Source of the DNA: Oscillospiraceae bacterium
GTDB lineage: Bacteria; Bacillota; Clostridia; Oscillospirales; Oscillospiraceae
NCBI GenBank assembly: GCA_020025375.1
Contig: JAHHSF010000022.1
Coordinates: forward strand, 1-13,868
Length of the DNA: 13,868 nt
Reading direction: 5' to 3'
The position numbers were made by a program, and so were the translations under genes. Shown piece by piece: positions 8,334 to 13,801 of the stretch. The first letter of the stretch is position 1. Each line of letters opens with the position of its first letter. Under the pieces are notes generated by a model. It was given only the letters and a program-made list of their open reading frames with translations, was not told where the DNA came from and searched no databases.

Positions 8334-8368
8334 AAGGGCGCAAGAAATATTAGATTTCTTCCGCCCTT
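8334..8368 (-). other. Stem-loop in the ftsL-spoVD gap, just upstream of the spoVD ribosome binding site
   Basis: Two 15-base arms (8334-8348 and 8354-8368) pair at 14 of 15 positions around a 5-base loop. On the minus strand the stem is followed by a short T stretch and, within about ten bases, by the spoVD Shine-Dalgarno AGAAAGGA. The T tract is short for an efficient terminator. It might be a weak attenuator, an mRNA 5'-end stabiliser or a processing site. The pairing is plain in the sequence; the role is inference. Confidence 0.5.
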
Positions 8369-8401
8369 CCGTACACGTTATCCTTCTTGAATGCTGATGA
8401 T

Positions 8402-8430
8402 ATGGTATGCGCCGGTTACCGAAAATATGA
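8402..8430 (-). promoter_or_regulatory. Probable sigma-E (sporulation) promoter for spoVD
   Basis: On the minus strand, TCATATT (8424-8430) is separated by 14 bases from CATACCAT (8402-8409). The B. subtilis sigma-E consensus is roughly an ATATT-containing -35 and CATACANT -10 about 14-15 bases apart, so the -10 matches seven of eight positions. The -35 overlaps the last ftsL codons and the stop. Transcription would begin near 8394 and give a leader of about 80 nt containing the stem-loop at 8334-8368. B. subtilis spoVD also has its own sigma-E promoter, so the location fits the family. Confidence 0.6.
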
Positions 8431-8955
8431 GGTGGCCTTGTGAAACAGGTCCCCAATGGTTTCGGCCAGGGTGGCGGTGGCGCTCTCGTCCTCGTAGACT
8501 ACCACACTGTCGCTCCCGGAGAGGTCCATGTAGAAAATCTGGCTCTCCTGGGGTTTGACCATCCGGCCATCGGCGGTGACGCTGGATTCGATGCTGTTCA
8601 GGTCAAAGGCCAGCTCGTACTGAGCCAGCAGACGGGATTCCTCGGTCTTGAGGGCAGCGTATTCCCCCCGCAGGGCCACCACGTCGTTGGAGAGGGTGGT
8701 GAGCTGGGCGTAGCTAAAGAGGACAAGAGCGGCAAAAAAGGCTACGGCGATGGCTCCCGCTACGGCAAAGAGAGAGACTTGGCCGGCCTCACGAACCTGG
8801 ACGCGGGGGCGGGCGGCGGCCCGTTCCCGGGGGAGGACCCGGGGCCGAGCGACTTCGCTGCCGCCGGGGACCCGGACGGCGTTGCCCTCGTAATGGGGGT
8901 CGTAGGCCAGGTTACCGTAGCTGCTGTATCGGATCTTGCGAGCCGCTTCTGCCAT
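8416..8955 (-). CDS. ftsL: FtsL-like bitopic cell division protein
   Basis: Small single-pass membrane protein in the FtsL position between rsmH and the class B PBP. FtsL-type proteins bridge early and late divisome components and control the FtsW-PBP pair. The 179-residue product has a cytoplasmic tail of about 60 residues rich in Arg and Pro, one membrane helix (about 60-82), then a likely coiled coil (about 84-116, LTTLSNDVVALRGEYAAL), and an extracytoplasmic tail of about 60 residues. Typical FtsL proteins are nearer 100-120 residues, so both ends are extended. FtsL is poorly conserved and the call rests on position and topology. The longest frame starts at a GTG inside the Shine-Dalgarno; the ATG at 8955 has GGAGTG six bases upstream. 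It begins 30 nt after rsmH. Confidence 0.75.
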   Translation of the reverse strand: MAEAARKIRYSSYGNLAYDPHYEGNAVRVPGGSEVARPRVLPRERAAARPRVQVREAGQVSLFAVAGAIAVAFFAALVLFSYAQLTTLSNDVVALRGEYAALKTEESRLLAQYELAFDLNSIESSVTADGRMVKPQESQIFYMDLSGSDSVVVYEDESATATLAETIGDLFHKATSYFR

Positions 8956-8985
8956 GTGGAACACTCCAATCTCTCAAAACAAATG

Positions 8986-9924
8986 TCAGGTCTTTTCCGC
9001 AACCCGGAGCTTGGCGCTCCGGGCACGGGGGTTGGCGGCCAGTTCTTCCTCCCCGGAGACGATGGGCTTCCGGGTGAGGAGCTTGACCTGGGGGGACTTC
9101 CCGCACACACAAACCGGAAAATCCGGGGGGCAGGTACAGCCGCGGGCCATATCGGCCATGGAACTTTTTACGATTCGATCCTCCAGGGAGTGGAAGGAGA
9201 TGACGGCCAAGCGACCTCCGGGGGCCAGGTGGGGGACAGCGGCGCGCATCATGGCATCCACGGCGGCCAGCTCGTCGTTGACGGCAATGCGGATGGCCTG
9301 AAAGGTGCGCTTGGCGGGGTGTTGCTTCTCCCTCAGGGCGTGGCCCGGCATGGCGCTTTTGATTACCTCCACCAGTTCCAGGGTGGTCTCGATGGGCTTG
9401 TCCGCCCGGCGGCGGAGGATGGCGGCGGCGATGAGGCCGGCGTACCGCTCCTCTCCATACTGGCGGATGATGCGGGAGAGCTCCTCCTGAGGCCAGCTGT
9501 TTACCACCTCATAGGCGGTGAGAGAGGCGCTCTGATCCATCCGCATATCCAGGGGGGCATCCGCCATGTAGGAAAAGCCCCGGCTGGCGTCGTCCAGTTG
9601 GGGGGAAGAGACCCCCAGGTCGAAGAGCATCCCATCGATGGGCGGATCACCCAGACCGGCCAGGAGGGTATCCAGGTGGTGGAAGTTGCCGTGGACCAGA
9701 GTGACCTTGTCCATATAGTCGGCCAGCTTGACCTGGGCAGCGTCGATGGCGGCCTGGTCCCGGTCGATGCAGATGAGACGGCCGGTGGTCAGGCGCTTTG
9801 CGATTTCCAGGGAGTGGCCCGCCCGGCCCAGGGTGCCGTCCAGGTAAGTGCCCTCTGGGCGGATGTTCAGGGCTTCGATGCACTCATCCAGCAGGACGGA
9901 GCGGTGAGTAAATTCATGTTCCAT
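8986..9924 (-). CDS. rsmH: 16S rRNA (cytosine(1402)-N(4))-methyltransferase RsmH
   Basis: SAM-dependent methyltransferase (formerly MraW) that modifies C1402 of 16S rRNA in the decoding centre. At 312 residues it matches the family length (about 310). The N-terminus EHEFTHRSVLLDECIEAL is typical. The SAM-binding loop is LDGTLGRAGHSLEIA (about 28-42), followed by CIDRDQAAIDAA. Other family segments are FDLGVSSPQLDDASRGFSY, the R-I-A-V-N-D-E-L helix, and ISFHSLEDRIVK. The C-terminal CTCPPDFPVCVCGK with its cysteines is also usual. Its ATG comes one base after the mraZ stop codon (TGA-T-ATG), so the two are translationally close and cotranscribed, as in most bacteria. Confidence 0.97.
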   Translation of the reverse strand: MEHEFTHRSVLLDECIEALNIRPEGTYLDGTLGRAGHSLEIAKRLTTGRLICIDRDQAAIDAAQVKLADYMDKVTLVHGNFHHLDTLLAGLGDPPIDGMLFDLGVSSPQLDDASRGFSYMADAPLDMRMDQSASLTAYEVVNSWPQEELSRIIRQYGEERYAGLIAAAILRRRADKPIETTLELVEVIKSAMPGHALREKQHPAKRTFQAIRIAVNDELAAVDAMMRAAVPHLAPGGRLAVISFHSLEDRIVKSSMADMARGCTCPPDFPVCVCGKSPQVKLLTRKPIVSGEEELAANPRARSAKLRVAEKT

Positions 9925-9925
9925 A

Positions 9926-10339
9926 TCAGAAATCCAAACTCTCCATAAAGGCGGCCATTTTCTCCGGAGTCATCTCTTCTTCGGCCTCTTTCCACTTTTC
10001 AGCACTCCAGATCTCGGCCCGGTTATGGACGCCGATAATGACGGCCTCCTTTTCCAGACCGGCGTACTGGCGCAACCGCTGGGGGAGGACGATGCGGCCC
10101 TGGGAGTCCGGCTCACACTTCACCGCGTTGGCAAAGAGGGGGCGCATGACCCGGGACTGGCTCATGGGTAGGGAGGCGAACTTCTCGGTAAACACGTTCC
10201 AACTCTCCATGGGGTAGACCGCCAGGCAGGCGTCGATTCCCATGGTGAGGTAGAAGGTGGCCCCCAGCTCCTCCCGAAGCTTGGCGGGGATGAAAAGCCG
10301 TCCTTTCGCGTCGATGTTATGCTCATAGGTCCCAGTCAA
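9926..10339 (-). CDS. mraZ: Transcriptional regulator MraZ
   Basis: DNA-binding protein of the SpoVT-AbrB superfamily that usually heads and autoregulates the dcw operon. The 137-residue product carries the two tandem motifs: NIDAKGRLFIPAKLREELG (about 8-26) and PDSQGRIVLPQRLRQYAGL (about 77-95), then the conserved VIIGVHNRAEIW. Start choice matters. The longest frame begins at a GTG at 10363, adding eight residues (M-E-E-R-G-E-A-A), but that GTG is inside an operator repeat. The TTG at 10339 gives MTGTYEHNIDAKGR, matching the usual MraZ start, with AGGGGGG eight bases upstream. It probably represses its own operon by binding the 10-bp repeats just upstream. Confidence 0.95.
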   Translation of the reverse strand: MTGTYEHNIDAKGRLFIPAKLREELGATFYLTMGIDACLAVYPMESWNVFTEKFASLPMSQSRVMRPLFANAVKCEPDSQGRIVLPQRLRQYAGLEKEAVIIGVHNRAEIWSAEKWKEAEEEMTPEKMAAFMESLDF

Positions 10340-10347
10340 GGCGGCTT

Positions 10348-10361
10348 CCCCCCTTTCCTCC
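10348..10361 (-). promoter_or_regulatory. Purine-rich ribosome binding site for mraZ
   Basis: The minus strand reads GGAGGAAAGGGGGG here. The AGGGGGG part is eight bases before the TTG at 10339; GGAGG is too far (17 bases). The site overlaps the last repeats of the MraZ operator, so bound MraZ could also shield it at the DNA level during transcription. Confidence 0.5.
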
Positions 10362-10407
10362 ACTTTGCAGGGAAAAGGCTCTACTTTCCCCCACTTTGCC
10401 CCACTTT
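10357..10407 (-). promoter_or_regulatory. MraZ operator: AAAGTGG repeats at 10-bp spacing
   Basis: On the minus strand three contiguous 10-bp units occur: AAAGTGGGGC (10407-10398), AAAGTGGGGG (10397-10388) and the weaker AAAGTAGAGC (10387-10378). A fourth, AAAGTGGAGG (10366-10357), starts 21 bp after the third, so two helical turns on the same face. A degenerate fifth, AAAGGGGGGA, follows at 10356-10347. MraZ proteins are known to bind direct repeats of this kind (TGGGN in E. coli, AAAGTG-type in mollicutes) about one helical turn apart. The array starts at the predicted transcription start and runs into the ribosome binding site, as expected for autorepression. Confidence 0.82.
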
Positions 10408-10414
10408 GTTTTTT

Positions 10415-10442
10415 AGTATATCATCTTGTAACCAAATTGCAA
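10415..10442 (-). promoter_or_regulatory. Predicted sigma-A promoter of mraZ and the dcw operon
   Basis: Minus-strand -35 TTGCAA (10437-10442) and -10 TATACT (10415-10420) are 16 bases apart, with TG one base before the -10 (extended -10). Transcription would start near 10408, exactly where the MraZ repeats begin. The -10 is good and the -35 is moderate. Confidence 0.6.
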
Positions 10443-10751
10443 TAGTTTCACGGAAATTTTTTAGAAAGAAATCCTTGGAAAATCAAAGTATTTCCATTGT
10501 TTCACGAAGAAAAACAAATGTTCTGCCAGGGGAAAGATTACAAAAAGAAGCTATTTTGTAAGAAAATGAAAATAGGCCACAAGATATGGGAAGTTTATGG
10601 AAAGGTTCCCCGCACGGTGGCGCGGCCGGCTGGTGGACGGTGCGGTAAAAGCGGCACAGATGAAGTACACCTCCTGGATATTGTCATAAGAAAGGTTTCG
10701 CTCCACCCTGGTTCGTACCATCAATGTTATTCTCGTCTCTCTGGATTAGGG
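10443..10751. other. Intergenic region upstream of the mraZ promoter; no gene recognised
   Basis: The half nearest mraZ (about 10430-10600) is strikingly AT-rich against the GC-rich genes around it and holds runs of A and T, a repeated GTTTCACG, and short A/T inverted repeats. A weak second promoter-like pair toward mraZ can be read on the minus strand (TTGATT, 17 bases, TAAAAA, near 10459-10487). The other half is GC-rich. It contains open frames of 90 codons (plus) and about 30 codons (minus) with no family signature and no well-placed start signals. I see no tRNA-like or known structured RNA. Confidence 0.5.
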
Positions 10752-10792
10752 CAAAACAAGACCCTCTGAGGCTTATTTTGCCGCAGAGGGTC
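10752..10792 (-). terminator. Intrinsic terminator of the FAD-dependent dehydrogenase gene
   Basis: The arms GACCCTCTGAGGC (10760-10772) and GCCGCAGAGGGTC (10780-10792) pair at 12 of 13 positions around a 7-base loop. On the minus strand the stem is followed by TTGTTTTG. It lies 43 bases past the stop codon at 10836, which separates that gene from the dcw operon. The plus strand lacks a U tract on the other side. Confidence 0.8.
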
Positions 10793-10835
10793 CCATTTAG
10801 GTTGGAAAAATTGCCCTTTTTTCAAAAAAGTCAAA

Positions 10836-12425
10836 TTAGTTTGCGGCCGGGGCGGCAATGGCCTCGGCCACCCGAATTCCGTCCACGGCGGCGGAGACGA
10901 TGCCACCGGCGTAGCCGGCCCCCTCCCCGCAGGGGTAAAGGCCGGGAAGCCCCAAGGATTGGAAGTTCTCTCCCCGAATGAGCCGCACGGGGGAGGAGGA
11001 GCGGGTCTCCACTCCGGTCAAAAGAGCGTCGGGCATGGCAAAGCCGTGGAGTTTCCGGTCAAAGAGGAGCAAAGCCCCCCGGAGGGTATCCAGCACATAG
11101 CCGGGCAGGGTGCCATCCAGACTGCCGGGGTGCACCCCGGGAAGATAGGTGGGCTGCACCGCGCCCAGCTTAGTGGAGGGCAGGCCTTGAAGAAAGTCCC
11201 CCACCCGCTGGGCCGGGGCTGTGTAGTCCCCGCCTCCCAGGCGGAAGGCGGCCTCCTCCCAGCCCTGCTGGAACGCCATCCCCGCCAGAGGGTGGGCAGA
11301 GCCGAAGTCCCCGGGCCCTACCCCCACCAGAAAGCCGCCGTTGATGTTCTCCCCGTCCCGGGCCCGGAGGCTCATTCCGTTGGTGACCAGCCGGCCTTTT
11401 TCCGAGGCGGCGGCCACCACCTGGCCCCCGGGGCAGACGCAGAAGGTGAAGGCGCTCCGGCCGTTGGGCAGGTGACAGGCCAGCTTGTAGTCGGAGGGGG
11501 GGAGTTTTTCCCAGGCGGGACCGTACTGGGCGGCGCTCACCAGGGCTTGGGGATGCTCAATTCGAACCCCGATGGCAAAGGCCTTCTGCTCCATGGTCAC
11601 TCCCTGGGCGTGAAGCGCCCGGAAGGTGTCCCGGGCCGAGTGGCCGGGGGCCAGTATGAGGGCGTCGGTCCGCAGGTCATACGAACCATCGGGGCCGGCC
11701 ACCTGGGCCCCGATCAGACGGCCGTTTTCCACCAGAAGGCCGGTGAGCTTATGGCCAAAGCGGACCTCTGCCCCCAGGGCGAGCATCTCCTCCCGGATAT
11801 TCTTTACCACGTCACGAAGCACGTCGGTGCCCACATGGGGCTTGTGGGACCATAAAATGTCCTCAGGTGCGCCGTTTTCCACAAGGGTGTGGAAAACGGT
11901 TCCCAAACGCCCGTCGTGGGTGCCGGTGGTGAGCTTGCCGTCGGAGAAGGTGCCCGCGCCCCCCTCGCCGAACTGGACGTTGGAGTTTTCATTGAGTTCC
12001 CCACCCTGCCAGAAGGAGGCCACGTCCCGGCTCCGCTCCTCCACCGGGCGGCCCCGCTCCAGGACGATGGGGCGCAGTCCCGCCCGGGCCAGAAAGAGGG
12101 CGGCGAAAAGGCCGGCGGGGCCCAACCCCACCACCACGGGAGGAAGGGAGGAGGACCGTGTCACTTCGGGGAAGGCGTAAGGGTCCGGCTGATGGACCGT
12201 AGCCTTGCCCCCGGCCCGGCGGGCAGCCGCTTCCTCATTGGAGAGGGAGCAGACCACTGTGCAGACGTAGTGGACGTCGGATTTTTTGCGGGCGTCGATG
12301 GATTGACGCACCAGGGTAAAGGCGGTGAAGTCATTCGGGGAGACCCCAAGAAGCTTTGCCGCCTTTCTTTTTAATTGTGTCAGGTCCCCGTCGATAGGCA
12401 GGGCCAGATTGGAAAGTCTGAGCAT
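10836..12425 (-). CDS. FAD-dependent dehydrogenase-like protein (uncharacterised NAD(P)/FAD oxidoreductase family)
   Basis: Likely soluble flavoprotein of the large uncharacterised FAD-dependent dehydrogenase family (COG2509-like), substrate unknown. The 529-residue product has an N-terminal segment of about 90 residues before the FAD domain (LRLSNLALP, then LGVSPNDFTAFTLVRQSIDARKK). The Rossmann loop is VVVGLGPAGLFAALFLARAG (about 97-116), ending at Glu123 as the ribose-binding acid. Other typical stretches are NVQFGEGGAGTFSDGKL, LILAPGHSARDT and the C-terminal FAD-contacting YPCGEGAGYAGGI (about 503-515). An open frame extends upstream to 12857, but that part is low-complexity Pro/Arg/Ser and antisense to the XRE gene. 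AGGTGAT supports the ATG at 12425; an in-frame ATG at 12431 is the alternative. It ends in a strong terminator and is monocistronic. Confidence 0.88.
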   Translation of the reverse strand: MLRLSNLALPIDGDLTQLKRKAAKLLGVSPNDFTAFTLVRQSIDARKKSDVHYVCTVVCSLSNEEAAARRAGGKATVHQPDPYAFPEVTRSSSLPPVVVGLGPAGLFAALFLARAGLRPIVLERGRPVEERSRDVASFWQGGELNENSNVQFGEGGAGTFSDGKLTTGTHDGRLGTVFHTLVENGAPEDILWSHKPHVGTDVLRDVVKNIREEMLALGAEVRFGHKLTGLLVENGRLIGAQVAGPDGSYDLRTDALILAPGHSARDTFRALHAQGVTMEQKAFAIGVRIEHPQALVSAAQYGPAWEKLPPSDYKLACHLPNGRSAFTFCVCPGGQVVAAASEKGRLVTNGMSLRARDGENINGGFLVGVGPGDFGSAHPLAGMAFQQGWEEAAFRLGGGDYTAPAQRVGDFLQGLPSTKLGAVQPTYLPGVHPGSLDGTLPGYVLDTLRGALLLFDRKLHGFAMPDALLTGVETRSSSPVRLIRGENFQSLGLPGLYPCGEGAGYAGGIVSAAVDGIRVAEAIAAPAAN

Positions 12426-12442
12426 TGTCATCACCTGTGGAA

Positions 12443-12471
12443 AGTCTACCATACCCTTGCCCCGCTGGCAA
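12443..12471 (-). promoter_or_regulatory. Predicted promoter of the FAD-dependent dehydrogenase gene
   Basis: Minus-strand TTGCCA (12466-12471, five of six to the sigma-A -35) and TAGACT (12443-12448, four of six to the -10) are 17 bases apart. The start would fall near 12436, leaving a very short leader that begins at the Shine-Dalgarno. The -35 lies within the dyad at 12456-12472. Confidence 0.6.
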
Positions 12472-12472
12472 G
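12456..12472. promoter_or_regulatory. Dyad over the FAD-gene -35 box, candidate operator
   Basis: CTTGCC and GGCAAG form a perfect 6-bp inverted repeat with a 5-bp centre, covering the -35 hexamer and part of the spacer. Size and shape suit an HTH dimer site. The neighbouring divergent XRE regulator is the obvious candidate binder, which is inference only. Confidence 0.4.
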
Positions 12473-12542
12473 AAAAAGAGGCCATTCTCGCCAGGACAGG
12501 GGGAAATCCAGGGGGGCGAGACCGAATTCCCGCCCCTCGGGG

Positions 12543-12571
12543 TGGAAAAAGCGGTGGTGAACTGCTAGAAT
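12543..12571 (+). promoter_or_regulatory. Predicted promoter of the XRE-membrane protein gene
   Basis: TGGAAA (12543-12548, four of six) and TAGAAT (12566-12571, five of six) lie 17 bases apart, with TG one base before the -10 (extended -10). The start would be near 12578, just before the Shine-Dalgarno AAAGGAG at 12580-12586. A short CCCC-TC-GGGG dyad (12533-12542) abuts the -35. Confidence 0.5.
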
Positions 12572-12595
12572 GTGGGCAGAAAGGAGATGCTTGGC

Positions 12596-13687
12596 ATGAC
12601 GCAGAGCTTCGGTGACAGACTGAAAAAATACCGCCAGGACCGGCGGCTGACCCAGCAGGAGCTGGCCGACAAGGTAGGGGTGAGCAATAAGACGGTCTCC
12701 CGGTGGGAGAGCGAGGGGGGGTATCCCGACGTGCCCGTGCTGGTGCCCTTGGCCCGGGCTCTGGGTGTGACGGTGGACGACCTGCTGGATGGGGAGAAGC
12801 CCGTGCGGACCCTGGGCAAGGCCGACTGGCAGAGTCTGCTCTCTTTTGCCTTCGCACTGGGGGGCGGGGTCCTTTTTTTCCTCTTTGATCTGTTCATGCC
12901 CGGCATTTTGTGCTATCTTGGCTACCTTGGGTGTATGGCCTATGGGGTCTATCTCCAGAAGTACTATACGTTCCACAGCAAGTGGTTTTTTGTGGGAAAC
13001 TGCGTGATGAATTTTTCAGTAAATATATTGCTGGCCGGTCAGTTGTGTGCCTTTTTGGCCAGCGGCTCCATCATGCTTCTGGTGGATATGGTGGATAGGT
13101 TCGGTTTGAGCAGGGATATTACGGTGGCGGCTTTGATAGGAACCCTTGTCCTCGGGGCGGCGGCCACCGCCCTGACCCAGCATTTAATTTGGAAATGGTA
13201 CGGCGGGGAAAATCTGCCACGGCTGACCCTGACATGCGTACCCTGGGAGTGGCGCAACCTGTTTCTCTTTGCCATCCCGGTCCTGTCCACCCTCTTTTGG
13301 GTGGCCTACGGCGGGGAGGAGCCCTTCCCGGCCTGGGCCTATGTCCATCAGAAAACCCTCTTCTTCGGTCTGCTGGCCATATTAGCCCTGACCGGCGTCC
13401 TGCTCTATTGTAAGAAGGGCCGCCGGGGACGGCTGGCCTTGAGCCTTTTCCTCTGCACCCTCTGCGCCGTGCAGGGCGGGTGGGGCGAGCTCCGCCGGGC
13501 ACTCTCCCTCAAGCGGGGCGGTCTGTGGCCCTGGGACTCGCAGATGAATGAGACCCTTTACGCCGCCTTCCGGGAACTGACCGCCCCCCAGGTGGCCCTG
13601 GGCGCCGTGGTCCTGGTCATTGCTCTCCTGGGCGGTCTGTTCCGTTTTGCTGTGAGGGAGAAAAAGGAAGAGGAGAGAGAAGCGTAA
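12596..13687 (+). CDS. XRE-family HTH regulator fused to a multi-pass membrane domain
   Basis: Residues 4-65 are a classic Cro/C1-type helix-turn-helix (FGDRLKKYRQDRRLTQQELADKVGV, then SNKTVSRWESEGGYPDVPVLVPLARALGVTVDDLL). After a short linker (about 66-78) the remaining ~285 residues are hydrophobic, with roughly eight candidate membrane helices, for example ITVAALIGTLVLGAAATALT and VALGAVVLVIALLGGLF. The 363-residue protein ends in a charged tail (KKEEEREA). This layout suggests a one-component regulator tethered to the membrane, sensing a membrane or envelope condition; the signal is unknown. A GTG at 12572 and an ATG at 12587 are in frame upstream, but AAAGGAG is nine bases before the ATG at 12596, which also starts directly before the HTH. 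It is divergent from the FAD gene and may control it or itself. Confidence 0.85.
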   Translation: MTQSFGDRLKKYRQDRRLTQQELADKVGVSNKTVSRWESEGGYPDVPVLVPLARALGVTVDDLLDGEKPVRTLGKADWQSLLSFAFALGGGVLFFLFDLFMPGILCYLGYLGCMAYGVYLQKYYTFHSKWFFVGNCVMNFSVNILLAGQLCAFLASGSIMLLVDMVDRFGLSRDITVAALIGTLVLGAAATALTQHLIWKWYGGENLPRLTLTCVPWEWRNLFLFAIPVLSTLFWVAYGGEEPFPAWAYVHQKTLFFGLLAILALTGVLLYCKKGRRGRLALSLFLCTLCAVQGGWGELRRALSLKRGGLWPWDSQMNETLYAAFRELTAPQVALGAVVLVIALLGGLFRFAVREKKEEEREA

Positions 13688-13747
13688 CCATGTGATATAA
13701 GTGGGGCATCTCAGAGAAAAAGAGACTGGTGCTCCCCACCGCATAAT

Positions 13748-13795
13748 AGAACAAGAGGAGCTGCCCTGCGTCAGCAGGGCAGCTCCTCTTGTTCT
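13748..13795. terminator. Perfect 22-bp hairpin between the convergent XRE gene and gdhA
   Basis: Arms 13748-13769 and 13774-13795 are exact reverse complements around a GTCA loop. It lies 60 bases after the XRE stop and seven bases after the gdhA stop, between convergent genes, which suits a shared transcription end. Neither side has a proper U tract (ATTATGC on the minus strand, GTTGCCTTAA on the plus). The function may therefore be 3'-end protection or a non-canonical terminator. Confidence 0.6.
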
Positions 13796-13801
13796 GTTGC
13801 C

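Noticed and set aside
7453..8397. Plus-strand open frame of 314 codons opposite spoVD
   Set aside because: The composition is biased to Gly, Val and Leu, and the minus strand carries intact PBP domains. There is no independent coding signal.
8440..9948. 502-codon plus-strand open frame opposite ftsL and rsmH
   Set aside because: Same artefact: it covers the complement of clear genes and lacks a ribosome binding site or recognisable domain.
10600..10690. About 30-codon minus-strand reading frame with an internal AGGAGGTG
   Set aside because: The Shine-Dalgarno-like sequence lies inside the frame, not before a start codon, and the peptide is Pro/Arg-rich with no known match.
10497..10769. 90-codon plus-strand open frame in the FAD-mraZ gap
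   Set aside because: No ribosome binding site, no recognisable domain, and it runs through the terminator hairpin of the opposite-strand gene.
12426..12857. N-terminal extension of the FAD-dependent dehydrogenase
   Set aside because: The extra ~144 residues are Pro/Arg/Ser low complexity, overlap the plus-strand XRE gene and its promoter, and have no Shine-Dalgarno. The family N-terminus fits the start at 12425.
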